From the NCBI RefSeq assembly GCF_017168235.1, contig NZ_JABFAO010000016.1:62001-126000 (forward strand): a stretch of DNA of 64,000 nucleotides. Direction: 5' to 3'. Within the stretch, counting starts at the first letter, position 1. Every line of letters starts with the position of its first letter. A program made the position numbers and the translations under genes. The notes under the pieces were generated by a model that ran no database searches, was not told the DNA's origin, and was given only the letters and a program-made list of their open reading frames with translations. The DNA is from Rhodococcus sp. KRD197. GTDB taxonomy: Bacteria > Actinomycetota > Actinomycetes > Mycobacteriales > Mycobacteriaceae. Below, piece by piece: positions 8,809-16,318 of the stretch.

Positions 8809-9297
8809 ATGACCGAAACGACTCCGGAAAAGACGCCGGACATCACGTCCACCCAACTCCAGGAACTATCGACCGCCGTACTTCGCGAAACCGTTCCCAT
8901 GAACGAGCTGACGGAGTTCTTCGGCCGCGCCTTCGGTGCGGTGATGAGCGCGGCTGAGCAACAGCACGTCCCGCTGGCCGGGCCACCGTTTGCGTTGTAC
9001 CGGGGAATGCCTACCGACGTCATCGATGTCGAAGCTGGTTTTCCGGTGGCAGAACCCTTTTCCGGCGGTGTCGAAGGCGGGGTGACCGGAGGATCGCTTC
9101 CGGCCGGCCATGCCTTCGAGGCCATGCACGTCGGTCCCTACGAGACTCTCGCCGAGACCTACGAGGCGATCATGGGGAAGATGCAGGCCGAGGGTGTGAC
9201 GCCGGGGAGCTCGATGTGGGAGTACTACCTCAGCGACCCTGCCACCGAGCCTGACCCGGCGATGTGGAAGACGCTCGTCGTTTGGCCGGTCGGCTGA
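8809..9297 (+). CDS. GyrI-like small-molecule-binding domain protein
   Basis: A 162-residue single-domain protein of the GyrI-like/AraC effector-binding superfamily. The core has the expected two-repeat SHS2 pattern: FALYRGMPTDVIDVEAGFPV in the first half, and GHAFEAMHVGPYETLAETYEAI (strand plus the HxGxY motif before the helix) in the second. It closes with WEYYLSDPATEPDPAMWKTLVVWPV. Stand-alone members bind or hydrolyse small hydrophobic compounds or act as sinks for toxins. No DNA-binding domain is attached. It is transcribed away from the hydrogenase-like operon and appears to be a single-gene unit. Confidence 0.78.
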   Translation: MTETTPEKTPDITSTQLQELSTAVLRETVPMNELTEFFGRAFGAVMSAAEQQHVPLAGPPFALYRGMPTDVIDVEAGFPVAEPFSGGVEGGVTGGSLPAGHAFEAMHVGPYETLAETYEAIMGKMQAEGVTPGSSMWEYYLSDPATEPDPAMWKTLVVWPVG

Positions 9298-9372
9298 GCG
9301 GACGGCCGCCCGCATCGGCTGCTCCGCACCGAAGCGACGCGGTAGGTGGCCGATTGCGCTGGCCTGCGGTTG

Positions 9373-9449
9373 TGGTGCCCTCGGTGAGACTCGAACTCAC
9401 ACTGGACGGGTTTTGAATCCGTTTCCTCTGCCAATTGGGATACGAGGGC
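9373..9449 (-). tRNA. leuX: tRNA-Leu (anticodon CAA), with encoded CCA
   Basis: On the minus strand the acceptor arms GCCCTCG/CGAGGGC pair perfectly. The T arm GTGAG-TTCGAGT-CTCAC is perfect, and the anticodon loop TTCAAAA reads CAA (Leu, UUG codons). The discriminator is A and the 3' CCA is encoded (9375-9373). The variable region is only about five bases, whereas normal tRNA-Leu is class II with a long arm. The last anticodon-stem pair is an A-C mismatch and the D stem is short. M. tuberculosis has a tRNA-Leu(CAA) gene called leuX, which I believe sits near pdtaR as here. Confidence 0.82.
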
Positions 9450-9611
9450 TGGCTGTGTCGTGCGGTTCACTACTTTAGAAGATGCGCTGAACGCCCTGTG
9501 CACCGGTACCCTTCAATTGCTTGACGGCCCGGTGGGCGCCTGCGTGAGCCCGATGGGCCTGCGCTTGACGCTCCAGCCGGTCGATGACTTCGTCAAAGGA
9601 GACTGGTACTT

Positions 9612-10229
9612 ATGGATGCTCCTGTTGCGCAGGAGGGCGGCAAACCCGCTCTTCGTGTCGTGGTGGCCGAGGACGAATCGCTGATCCGCCTGGATCTGGT
9701 GGAGATGCTGCGAGAAGAGGGCTACGAGGTAGTGGGGGAGGCCGCGGACGGACAGCGGGCGGTGGACCTCGCCGTCGAACTTCGCCCCGATCTGGTCATC
9801 ATGGACGTGAAGATGCCCATACGCGACGGGATCGACGCGGCCTCGGAGATAGCGGAGAAGCGCATCGCTCCGGTGGTCATTCTCACGGCCTTCAGTCAGC
9901 GAGAGCTCGTGGAGAGGGCACGAGACGCCGGAGCAATGGCATATCTGGTCAAGCCGTTCTCCAAAGCCGATTTGATGCCTGCCGTCGAACTCGCAGCAAG
10001 CCGGTACACGGAGATCTCGGCGCTCGAACACGAGATCGCCGATCTGCAGGAGCGCCTCGAAACCCGCAAACTCATCGAACGCGCCAAGGGCCGGTTGATG
10101 GAGTCGCAGTCCCTCTCGGAGCCGCAGGCGTTCAAATGGATTCAGCGCGCCGCGATGGATCGCCGCACAACGATGAAAGCTGTCGCCGAGGTGATCATGG
10201 AGACGCTCGGAAATCCTGCCGAGACGTGA
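9612..10229 (+). CDS. pdtaR: ANTAR-domain response regulator PdtaR
   Basis: A 205-residue response regulator with an N-terminal receiver domain and a C-terminal RNA-binding ANTAR domain (Rv1626 type). The acidic pocket is AEDES (19-23), the phospho-acceptor Asp65 lies in LVIMDVKMP, and the conserved Lys is in YLVKPFSKADL. The ANTAR part (about 142-198) includes LIERAKGRLMESQSLSEPQA and the helical WIQRAAMDRR segment. Once phosphorylated by the kinase PdtaS (not in this window), ANTAR proteins bind paired RNA hairpins and act as transcription antiterminators. An AAAGGAG ribosome binding site precedes the ATG. Confidence 0.93.
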   Translation: MDAPVAQEGGKPALRVVVAEDESLIRLDLVEMLREEGYEVVGEAADGQRAVDLAVELRPDLVIMDVKMPIRDGIDAASEIAEKRIAPVVILTAFSQRELVERARDAGAMAYLVKPFSKADLMPAVELAASRYTEISALEHEIADLQERLETRKLIERAKGRLMESQSLSEPQAFKWIQRAAMDRRTTMKAVAEVIMETLGNPAET

Positions 10230-10412
10230 TTTTTTCGGCTGCTCGGCGCGGTCACGCTACGGGCGCGTAAATCTTCGGCCCGTCAGGTCACAGTCAGGTC
10301 ACGAGCCGTCTTCTCAGCAATCGCAAATCGGTTCGGGGAGCTAGCGTCTGATCCACGCGTGGGGCGCACTGTTCATGTGCGTGTCATAGAAGAGCGATCA
10401 AGGAGACACTAG

Positions 10413-11750
10413 ATGGCAAAACGGACCTATGTCCGCACGGCTGCGGTGCTCAGTGCCGCATCCCTGGCACTGTTCGGCTGTTCCTCGGGCGACGATTCGG
10501 ACACCGATGACACGGCTGCCGGTGGGAGTAGCGAAACGTCGGCGGCGGAGGAGGCTGTCTCCACCGACTGCGAGCCCGAGCAGGCCACAGCAGGTGACAC
10601 ACCCGACACCAGTCCGCTCGTGGTCGGCACGTTGTTGCCGAACACCGGCAGCCTTGCGTTCCTCGGCCCGCCCGAGGTCGCCGGCGTGCAGCTTGCCATC
10701 AACGACATCAACGAGGCCGGTGGCGTACTCGGTCAGCCCGTGACGTTGATCCCCGGAGACTCGGGCGACACCACCACCGACACCGCCAACACCACCGTCG
10801 ATCGCCTCCTCGCGGGCGGTGCCGACGTGATCGTCGGGGCGGCGTCCTCGGCTGTGTCACTGCAGGTCATCGACAAGATCACCAGCGCGGGCGTCGTGCA
10901 GATCTCGCCGGCCAACACCTCGGACCAATTCGTCTGCTACGCAGACCGTGGACAGTACTTCCGCACCGCACCCACCGACGTACTGCAGGCGCAGGCGCTG
11001 GCTCAGCTGATCGCCGAGGACGGCGCGCAGCGTGTGTCGATCCTGGCTCTCAACGATCCGTACGGCACCGGCTTGGCGAGCAACACGGTCGAGAACCTCG
11101 AAGCAGCCGGAATCCCGTCGGATCAGCTGCAGACCATCATCTACGACCCCAACGCGCAGTCGTACAACGCCGAAATCGACGATGTGAACAACTTCGCGCC
11201 GGATGCCGTAGCCATCATCGGTTTCGATGAATCGGCTCGCATCATCACTCGTATGCACGAGCTCGGAATCGGTCCGTCCGACGGCATGCTCGTCTACGGC
11301 GTGGACGGCAACATGGGCAATGCCCTCGGCGAGTCGGTCGCAGCCGGATTGCTCGACACAATGCGTGGCACAACACCGTTGACCGACGTGGGAACGGAGT
11401 TCCAGGACCGACTCAAGACCGTCGATCCCGCTCTCTTGGACTTCAACTACGCGGGTGAGTCGTACGACGCAGTGGTGATCCCGGCTCTTGCGGCCGTCCA
11501 GGCCGGATCGACAGCAGGCGTGGACATCGCGGCCAACATCAACAGCGTCACCAAGGACGGGGAGAAGTGCACGACGTTCGCAGAGTGCCTACCGCTCCTC
11601 GAAGCCGGCACCGACATCGACTACGACGGTGTCACCGGCGAGCTCAACTTCAGTGACGCAGGCGAACCGGCGACAGGTTCGTACGGCAACCTGGTCTTCG
11701 GACCGGACAACACACTGACGACGGAAGATTACATCGTCGTCGGCGAGTGA
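10413..11750 (+). CDS. branched-chain amino acid-type ABC transporter binding lipoprotein
   Basis: A 445-residue periplasmic-binding-fold lipoprotein of the LivJ family. The signal peptide ends in the lipobox ALFGC with the lipid-bearing Cys at 23. An acidic Ser/Thr-rich linker follows, and the type I binding-protein domain begins at LVVGTLLPNTGSLAFLGPPEVAGVQLAINDI (only the start of this stretch is diagnostic). A clear AAGGAG site lies seven bases before the ATG. It converges with the four-gene livFGMH operon and probably supplies its substrate. The true ligand (branched-chain amino acids, amides or another small solute) cannot be read from sequence. Confidence 0.85.
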   Translation: MAKRTYVRTAAVLSAASLALFGCSSGDDSDTDDTAAGGSSETSAAEEAVSTDCEPEQATAGDTPDTSPLVVGTLLPNTGSLAFLGPPEVAGVQLAINDINEAGGVLGQPVTLIPGDSGDTTTDTANTTVDRLLAGGADVIVGAASSAVSLQVIDKITSAGVVQISPANTSDQFVCYADRGQYFRTAPTDVLQAQALAQLIAEDGAQRVSILALNDPYGTGLASNTVENLEAAGIPSDQLQTIIYDPNAQSYNAEIDDVNNFAPDAVAIIGFDESARIITRMHELGIGPSDGMLVYGVDGNMGNALGESVAAGLLDTMRGTTPLTDVGTEFQDRLKTVDPALLDFNYAGESYDAVVIPALAAVQAGSTAGVDIAANINSVTKDGEKCTTFAECLPLLEAGTDIDYDGVTGELNFSDAGEPATGSYGNLVFGPDNTLTTEDYIVVGE

Positions 11751-11793
11751 GTCGCCGTCAGCTGAACTGAGTTGACGCCGAACAGGCAAGACC

Positions 11794-11823
11794 AGAGCCC
11801 CGGTCCGAAAGGACCGGGGCTCT
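11794..11823. terminator. bidirectional intrinsic terminator
   Basis: A 13-bp perfect stem (AGAGCCCCGGTCC and its complement) with a GAAA tetraloop sits between the convergent binding-protein gene and livF. It lacks a long T tract on either side, as is common for actinobacterial terminators. Confidence 0.85.
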
Positions 11824-11862
11824 GTCGTTGTGTTGGAACAGGTTGCGGCAGGTGGCCAACCG

Positions 11863-12672
11863 TTACTTCTTTTCTTTGCTTCCTGCAAGTGTTCCGAGGT
11901 AGAGCTCGATGACCTTCGGGTCGTTCATCAGGTTCGGTCCCGTATCGGTGTAGGCGTTGCGGCCCTGATCCAGAACGTATCCGCGATCGCAGATCTGCAG
12001 GCAGCGACGCGCATTCTGTTCCACCATGATGATGGAGACGCCTGCCGCGTTGATCTTCTTGCAGCGGATGAACACTTCGTCCTGGAACATCGGCGACAGT
12101 CCAGCAGACGGCTCGTCGAGGAGCAGTACCGACGGCTCCATCATCAGAGCGCGACCCATAGCGACCATCTGGCGCTCACCGCCGGAGAGCGCTCCTGCCT
12201 TGACCTTTCGGCGTTCGCTCAGGAGTGGAAACAGCTCGCTGACGAACTCGAACCTTTCGGTGAATTTCTTCGGGCGGAGATAGATGCCCATTTCGAGGTT
12301 TTCCTCGATCGTCAGCGAGGGAAACACGTTTTGCGTCTGGGGAACATAACCCACACCCTTGGTGACGAGGACGTGCGCCTCGGCCGAGGTGATGTTGTCG
12401 CCGCGCAGCTTCACAGTTCCTTCTCTGACCGGGATGAGACCGAACAGAGTCTTGAGCAGAGTCGACTTGCCTGCACCGTTGGGGCCGATGATGCCAACGA
12501 TCTCGCCGTCACGCAGAAAGAAATTGCACGATTCGAGGATGTTCACCCCGGGTATGTATCCCGCGACGATATTGTCCGCCCGTAACAGTGCGCCCTCGGC
12601 GAGACGTGCGTGTTCGGCGGGGGTGGCGGCGAACTCGGCTGGTGTCAGCTTTTCGGTACTCGGTTCGCTCAT
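11863..12672 (-). CDS. livF: LivF-type ABC transporter ATP-binding protein
   Basis: A 269-residue ABC ATPase of the branched-chain amino acid (HAAT) type. Walker A is GPNGAGKST, the signature is LSGGERQMVAMGRAL and Walker B is VLLLDEPSAGLSP, with a downstream MVEQNARRCL H-loop region. In this position His is replaced by the Gln-Asn typical of LivF proteins. It starts with ATG in an ATGA overlap with livG and is the last gene of the livHMGF operon. An N-terminal extension of about 35 residues precedes the nucleotide-binding core. Confidence 0.92.
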   Translation of the reverse strand: MSEPSTEKLTPAEFAATPAEHARLAEGALLRADNIVAGYIPGVNILESCNFFLRDGEIVGIIGPNGAGKSTLLKTLFGLIPVREGTVKLRGDNITSAEAHVLVTKGVGYVPQTQNVFPSLTIEENLEMGIYLRPKKFTERFEFVSELFPLLSERRKVKAGALSGGERQMVAMGRALMMEPSVLLLDEPSAGLSPMFQDEVFIRCKKINAAGVSIIMVEQNARRCLQICDRGYVLDQGRNAYTDTGPNLMNDPKVIELYLGTLAGSKEKK

Positions 12673-13745
12673 TGTTCGTTCTCTTCCTTGGCGTGCTTGC
12701 CCGTAGCCGGTGCGTCGACGTTGGGACTGACGAACTCGGGTTCGGAGAGACTGCCCCCGGCCTTGATCTGCTCGACTTCGGCTTGTTCGATCGCTTCGGC
12801 GAGTTCGGCGGTGGCACCCACCGGATTTCCGTCGGCGTCGAACTCGAGTGCCTGGTCGTGGTGGCTGCCCAGATAGGCATCCACAACCGCGCCGTTGTTG
12901 GACAGTTCTTCCGGTGTCGACTCGGCGATCACGCTGCCCTGCGCCATGACGACCACCCAGTCGCTGATGTCCCGGATGACATCCATGTCATGTTCGACGA
13001 ACACCACTGTCATGCCGTCGTCGCGCAAGGACTTGATGTGTCCGAGAAGGCTCTGGGTGAGTGCTGGGTTGACGCCGGCCATCGGCTCGTCGAGCATCAC
13101 GACCGAGGGGTCCGTCATCAAGGCGCGGGCCATTTCCAACAGCTTGCGTTGACCACCTGACAACGAGCCTGCGAGATCGTCGGCCTTGGCGTCGAGTTTG
13201 AATCGTGCGAGGAGTTCGTTGGCTCGTTCGGTGATTTGCCTTTCCTGCGCCTTCCAGGTCCACGGCATGAAGGTGTTGAGGATGCGTTCGCCGCGCTGTC
13301 CGGTCGCACCGAGCCTGACGTTGTCGAGCACGCTCAGTTTCGACAGTGCCTTGGTCAGCTGAAACGTACGAACGACGCCCTTGCGTGCGACCTGATGCGG
13401 ATGCATCTTGCCCAATGACTGGCCGTCCATCGACCAGGTGCCGGTGTCGGGTCGATCGAATCCGGTGAGCAGGTTGAACAACGTTGTCTTTCCTGCGCCG
13501 TTGGGTCCGATCAGTCCGGTGATGCAGCCGCGTTGGATCTCGAGGTGCGCGACGTCCACCGCTTTGAGTCCGCCGAACGTCCGTGAGATGCCATCCACGA
13601 CGAGCGTGGGGTCGGGCTTGGCGGAACCGGGCTCGTTGGCAACGCCAGCGAACAGGGCTGCGCGCTGATCTGCTGAAAGCGCCTGCGCAGCTCGGGATTC
13701 GAGCGTGCTGGGGTTCCTGCTCGGCGATGAGTTCCCGTTAGGCAT
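12669..13745 (-). CDS. livG: LivG-type ABC transporter ATP-binding protein
   Basis: A 358-residue partner ATPase. Walker A GPNGAGKTT, signature LSGGQRKLLEMARAL, Walker B VVMLDEPMAGVNP and the H-loop FVEHDMDVI are all present, so it is catalytically complete. Compared with classical LivG (about 255 residues) it carries an N-terminal extension of about 45 residues and a C-terminal tail of about 60 charged and Pro/Ala residues after the HHDQALEF segment. Both extensions look disordered. The start overlaps livM by eight bases. Confidence 0.9.
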   Translation of the reverse strand: MPNGNSSPSRNPSTLESRAAQALSADQRAALFAGVANEPGSAKPDPTLVVDGISRTFGGLKAVDVAHLEIQRGCITGLIGPNGAGKTTLFNLLTGFDRPDTGTWSMDGQSLGKMHPHQVARKGVVRTFQLTKALSKLSVLDNVRLGATGQRGERILNTFMPWTWKAQERQITERANELLARFKLDAKADDLAGSLSGGQRKLLEMARALMTDPSVVMLDEPMAGVNPALTQSLLGHIKSLRDDGMTVVFVEHDMDVIRDISDWVVVMAQGSVIAESTPEELSNNGAVVDAYLGSHHDQALEFDADGNPVGATAELAEAIEQAEVEQIKAGGSLSEPEFVSPNVDAPATGKHAKEENEQ

Positions 13746-14727
13746 TGAGTTGAACCTCTCGTTTGTTCCCGAGAATGCCCTGAGGTCTGAACACCATCAG
13801 TACAGCGATCAGGATGCCCAGGAGGACGAAACGACTTGCGCCCACCTGCTGCTCGGTCAGATCGAGGAGTGGGTCGGGTCCGGAAATCGCCTGCCGCATG
13901 ATCGCGTCGGGAATGGAGAGCAGGAACCAGAACAGCATGGCGCCCACCACCGGACCGAAAACGGTTGCGGCGCCGCCGAGAATCAGGGCGCCGAAGGCGA
14001 AGAACGTCTGCGCTGTCGAGTAGAAGTCCGGGTTGATGGACTTGGTCTGCAGTGCGTTGAACACCCCGCCCATGCCGCCGATGACACCACCGAGCACCAG
14101 GGCCTGCATCTTGTAGACGAAGACGTTCTTTCCGAGCGAACGGGCAGCGTCCTCGTCCTCACGAACCGCCTTGAGGACGCGCCCCCATGGGCTGTGCGTC
14201 AACAGGTAGACGACACCACACAGCAGCAGTACCAGCGACCAACCGACGACCATCGCCCAGAGGTCGTCGCCATAGAACTTGACCCCGACGAAGTCGTACT
14301 GCTTGCTCGAGTCGAAGGGGCTCAACGAGGTGAACGGGTCCGCGAAACCGAACAGGCCGTTGGTCGAGGCGGTCACGGAGTCACTCGCGGTCGATCGGAA
14401 GACCAGGCGCAGTATTTCCGACGCCGCGATAGTGACGATGGCGAGATAGTCCGCACGCAGGCGCAGAGTGGGTATGCCGAGGACGAGTGCCAACAGCCCG
14501 GCGGCCCCGAGGCCGACCAGGATGCCCAGCCACAGTGGCTGCTGATAGGTGACCGTCATGATGCCGACGCCATAGCCGCCGAGCAACGCAAATCCGATCT
14601 GGCCGAAGTTCAGCAGACCGGCGTAGCCGAAGTGCAGGTTCAACCCGATGGCGAGGAGAGCGTAGAAGATCGCGGACGGGCCCACGAGCTGAGCGAGAGA
14701 TACTTGGAGCGCTCCGAGAATATCCAT
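13738..14727 (-). CDS. livM: LivM-type ABC transporter permease
   Basis: A 329-residue inner-membrane permease with about eight to ten hydrophobic segments. The family signature NLHFGYAGLLNFGQIGFALLGGYG lies near the N-terminus (only part quoted as diagnostic). The cytoplasmic coupling helix region is SPWGRVLKAVREDEDAARSL, and the stretch ending in GGVIGGMGGVFNAL follows. With LivH it forms the transmembrane pore. Only four bases separate its start from the livH stop, so it is part of one transcript. Confidence 0.9.
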   Translation of the reverse strand: MDILGALQVSLAQLVGPSAIFYALLAIGLNLHFGYAGLLNFGQIGFALLGGYGVGIMTVTYQQPLWLGILVGLGAAGLLALVLGIPTLRLRADYLAIVTIAASEILRLVFRSTASDSVTASTNGLFGFADPFTSLSPFDSSKQYDFVGVKFYGDDLWAMVVGWSLVLLLCGVVYLLTHSPWGRVLKAVREDEDAARSLGKNVFVYKMQALVLGGVIGGMGGVFNALQTKSINPDFYSTAQTFFAFGALILGGAATVFGPVVGAMLFWFLLSIPDAIMRQAISGPDPLLDLTEQQVGASRFVLLGILIAVLMVFRPQGILGNKREVQLNA

Positions 14728-14731
14728 GAGG

Positions 14732-16111
14732 TCACCCGATCCTTTGCCGCGAGCCGAGTATGCCCTGCGGTCTGACGACGAGGATGAGAATCAAGACGAG
14801 CAGTCCTCCGATGTATTTGAGGTCGGGGTTGATGATCATCGTCGACCACTGCACGAGAAGTCCGACGATGACGCAGCCGAGGAAGGCCCCGTAGGCGGTT
14901 CCCAGACCACCCAGCGTGATGCCCGCGAACATGAGCAACAGCAACTTGAAGCCCATTTCCCACTGGACGCGGCCAGACAGCTCGGACAGACCGAACAGCA
15001 CGCCGCCGAGGGCCGCGAGTCCGCCGCCGAGGCACCAGACGAAGGTCACGACGCGCTCGACGTTGATACCAGAGGAGGCGGCGAGGTCTCGGTTGTCGGC
15101 GACTGCCCGCATCGCTTTGCCGATTCGTGTCTTCTGCAGCATCAGCGCGACGGCGACGAGGACGACGACGCTGATGATGATGCACGCGAGGTTGACGTTG
15201 GTGATCGCGAAAGGCCCCCACTCGTTCTGCGTCTGCGCCTGGTAGTCGGCGAACGGTTCGGCGCGGTCGGAGAAGAAGATGAGGATGAGATATCGCAGCG
15301 CGATGGCGAGGCCGATGGAGACTACGAGCTGCGCTATGAGCCCGGTCCTGCGTTTTCGGAGTGGTCTCCAGATGGCTGCGTTGTTGAGCCATCCGATGGC
15401 GACGCCGACGATGATCGCGAGAATTGTTGCCGGGATGAGCTGGATTCCCATGCTCACGTTGAACACCCAGGCGGCAACTGCGCCGAGTGTGACGAGCTCA
15501 CCGTGGGCGAAGTTGGTCAACCCCGTCGTGCCGAAGATCAGGCTGAGACCGACCGCAGCGAGAGCGATGACGAGACCGAATCTGATGCCGTCCACCGTGG
15601 TTCGAAGGAACTTCTCGTAGAACGGTAGTTCCGTGGCGCTGCGCGCCTCACCGAAGGAGAAGATGACGACGGTATTGGCGCGGCCCTCGACGACGTCGCG
15701 TTGCACCGCATCCTGGACGCTGACACCGTCGGGAAGTGTTTCGGGGTCGACCTCGAATGTGTAGGACCCCGGGGAGAGCTCGAGAGTCCAACGGCCACCT
15801 GCCTCCGAGGTTGTCCGGGCGACCTCTTCGCCGGACTCGTCGAGGGCGAGAACATCGACGCCCGCCAGCCGTTCACCGCCGTTGTTGAGGCTGCCGCTGA
15901 CGGATTCGGCGTCGGCAGGCGGAGCCTCCGACGTGGTTGCAGACGGGGGAGTAGGGGTCGGTTCCTGCGCGAGGGCGGTCCCGCCGAACGCGACCGCTGC
16001 GATGGAACCGAGGATCGTGATGAGGAGGATCTGTCTGAGAAAGCGAAGTGGTATTCGGCTGCTGGACCGAATTCGATCTTTTCTTCGGGTCCATCCAACT
16101 ATTGGAGCCAC
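14732..16111 (-). CDS. livH: LivH-type ABC permease with extra extracytoplasmic domain
   Basis: A 459-residue permease of which only about the last 295 residues are LivH (GLSLIFGTTGLTNFAHGEL, then RPLRKRRTGLIAQLVVS). The N-terminal portion has a signal-like membrane segment (about 24-49, ending TALAQ), a Pro/Thr linker and a beta-sandwich-like domain of about 75 residues (GVDVLALDESGEEVARTTSE, GSYTFEVDPETLPDGV). That domain resembles carboxypeptidase-regulatory or transthyretin-like folds. It would lie outside the membrane next to the pore and could help dock the binding protein. The GTG start has a GGAGG site six bases upstream. It is the first gene of the operon and diverges from polA. Confidence 0.85.
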   Translation of the reverse strand: MAPIVGWTRRKDRIRSSSRIPLRFLRQILLITILGSIAAVAFGGTALAQEPTPTPPSATTSEAPPADAESVSGSLNNGGERLAGVDVLALDESGEEVARTTSEAGGRWTLELSPGSYTFEVDPETLPDGVSVQDAVQRDVVEGRANTVVIFSFGEARSATELPFYEKFLRTTVDGIRFGLVIALAAVGLSLIFGTTGLTNFAHGELVTLGAVAAWVFNVSMGIQLIPATILAIIVGVAIGWLNNAAIWRPLRKRRTGLIAQLVVSIGLAIALRYLILIFFSDRAEPFADYQAQTQNEWGPFAITNVNLACIIISVVVLVAVALMLQKTRIGKAMRAVADNRDLAASSGINVERVVTFVWCLGGGLAALGGVLFGLSELSGRVQWEMGFKLLLLMFAGITLGGLGTAYGAFLGCVIVGLLVQWSTMIINPDLKYIGGLLVLILILVVRPQGILGSRQRIG

Positions 16112-16287
16112 GCACGTCCTCCGGACGGTTGTCGGGCCGACCCCACGGCGGGTCCGGCTGCTAGCAATTGTCGGACTCTAACCTCTGTAAGCGCACGAAA
16201 TCGGCGTCTCGAATTTCCGGTGAGTTTCATTTGTGTTTCGAACCGCTCGCGCGGCAGTCGGCCGGGGCCACCGCATCCGCCCACAGC

Positions 16288-16310
16288 TTGTCGGACCCGC
16301 TACATAGACT
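16288..16310 (+). promoter_or_regulatory. variant PafBC-type DNA-damage promoter of polA
   Basis: TTGTCGGAC (16288-16296), eight bases, TAGACT (16305-16310). The spacing is identical to the elements ahead of uvrB and uvrA, but the box ends in AC instead of TG. The polA GTG begins eight bases after the -10 hexamer, so the transcript is probably leaderless or nearly so. The PafBC (RecA-NDp) consensus in mycobacteria is TTGTCRGTG-N8-TAnnnT. Confidence 0.45.
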
Positions 16311-16318
16311 GGGTAACC

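Noticed and set aside
13705..14775. 356-codon plus-strand open frame
   Set aside because: Antisense to livM with highly biased Asp/Glu/Gln/Arg composition, typical of complement-strand artefacts.
15701..16318. 206-codon N-terminal extension of polA
   Set aside because: It overlaps livH on the other strand, and the polA promoter lies inside it. Family length fits the GTG at 16319.
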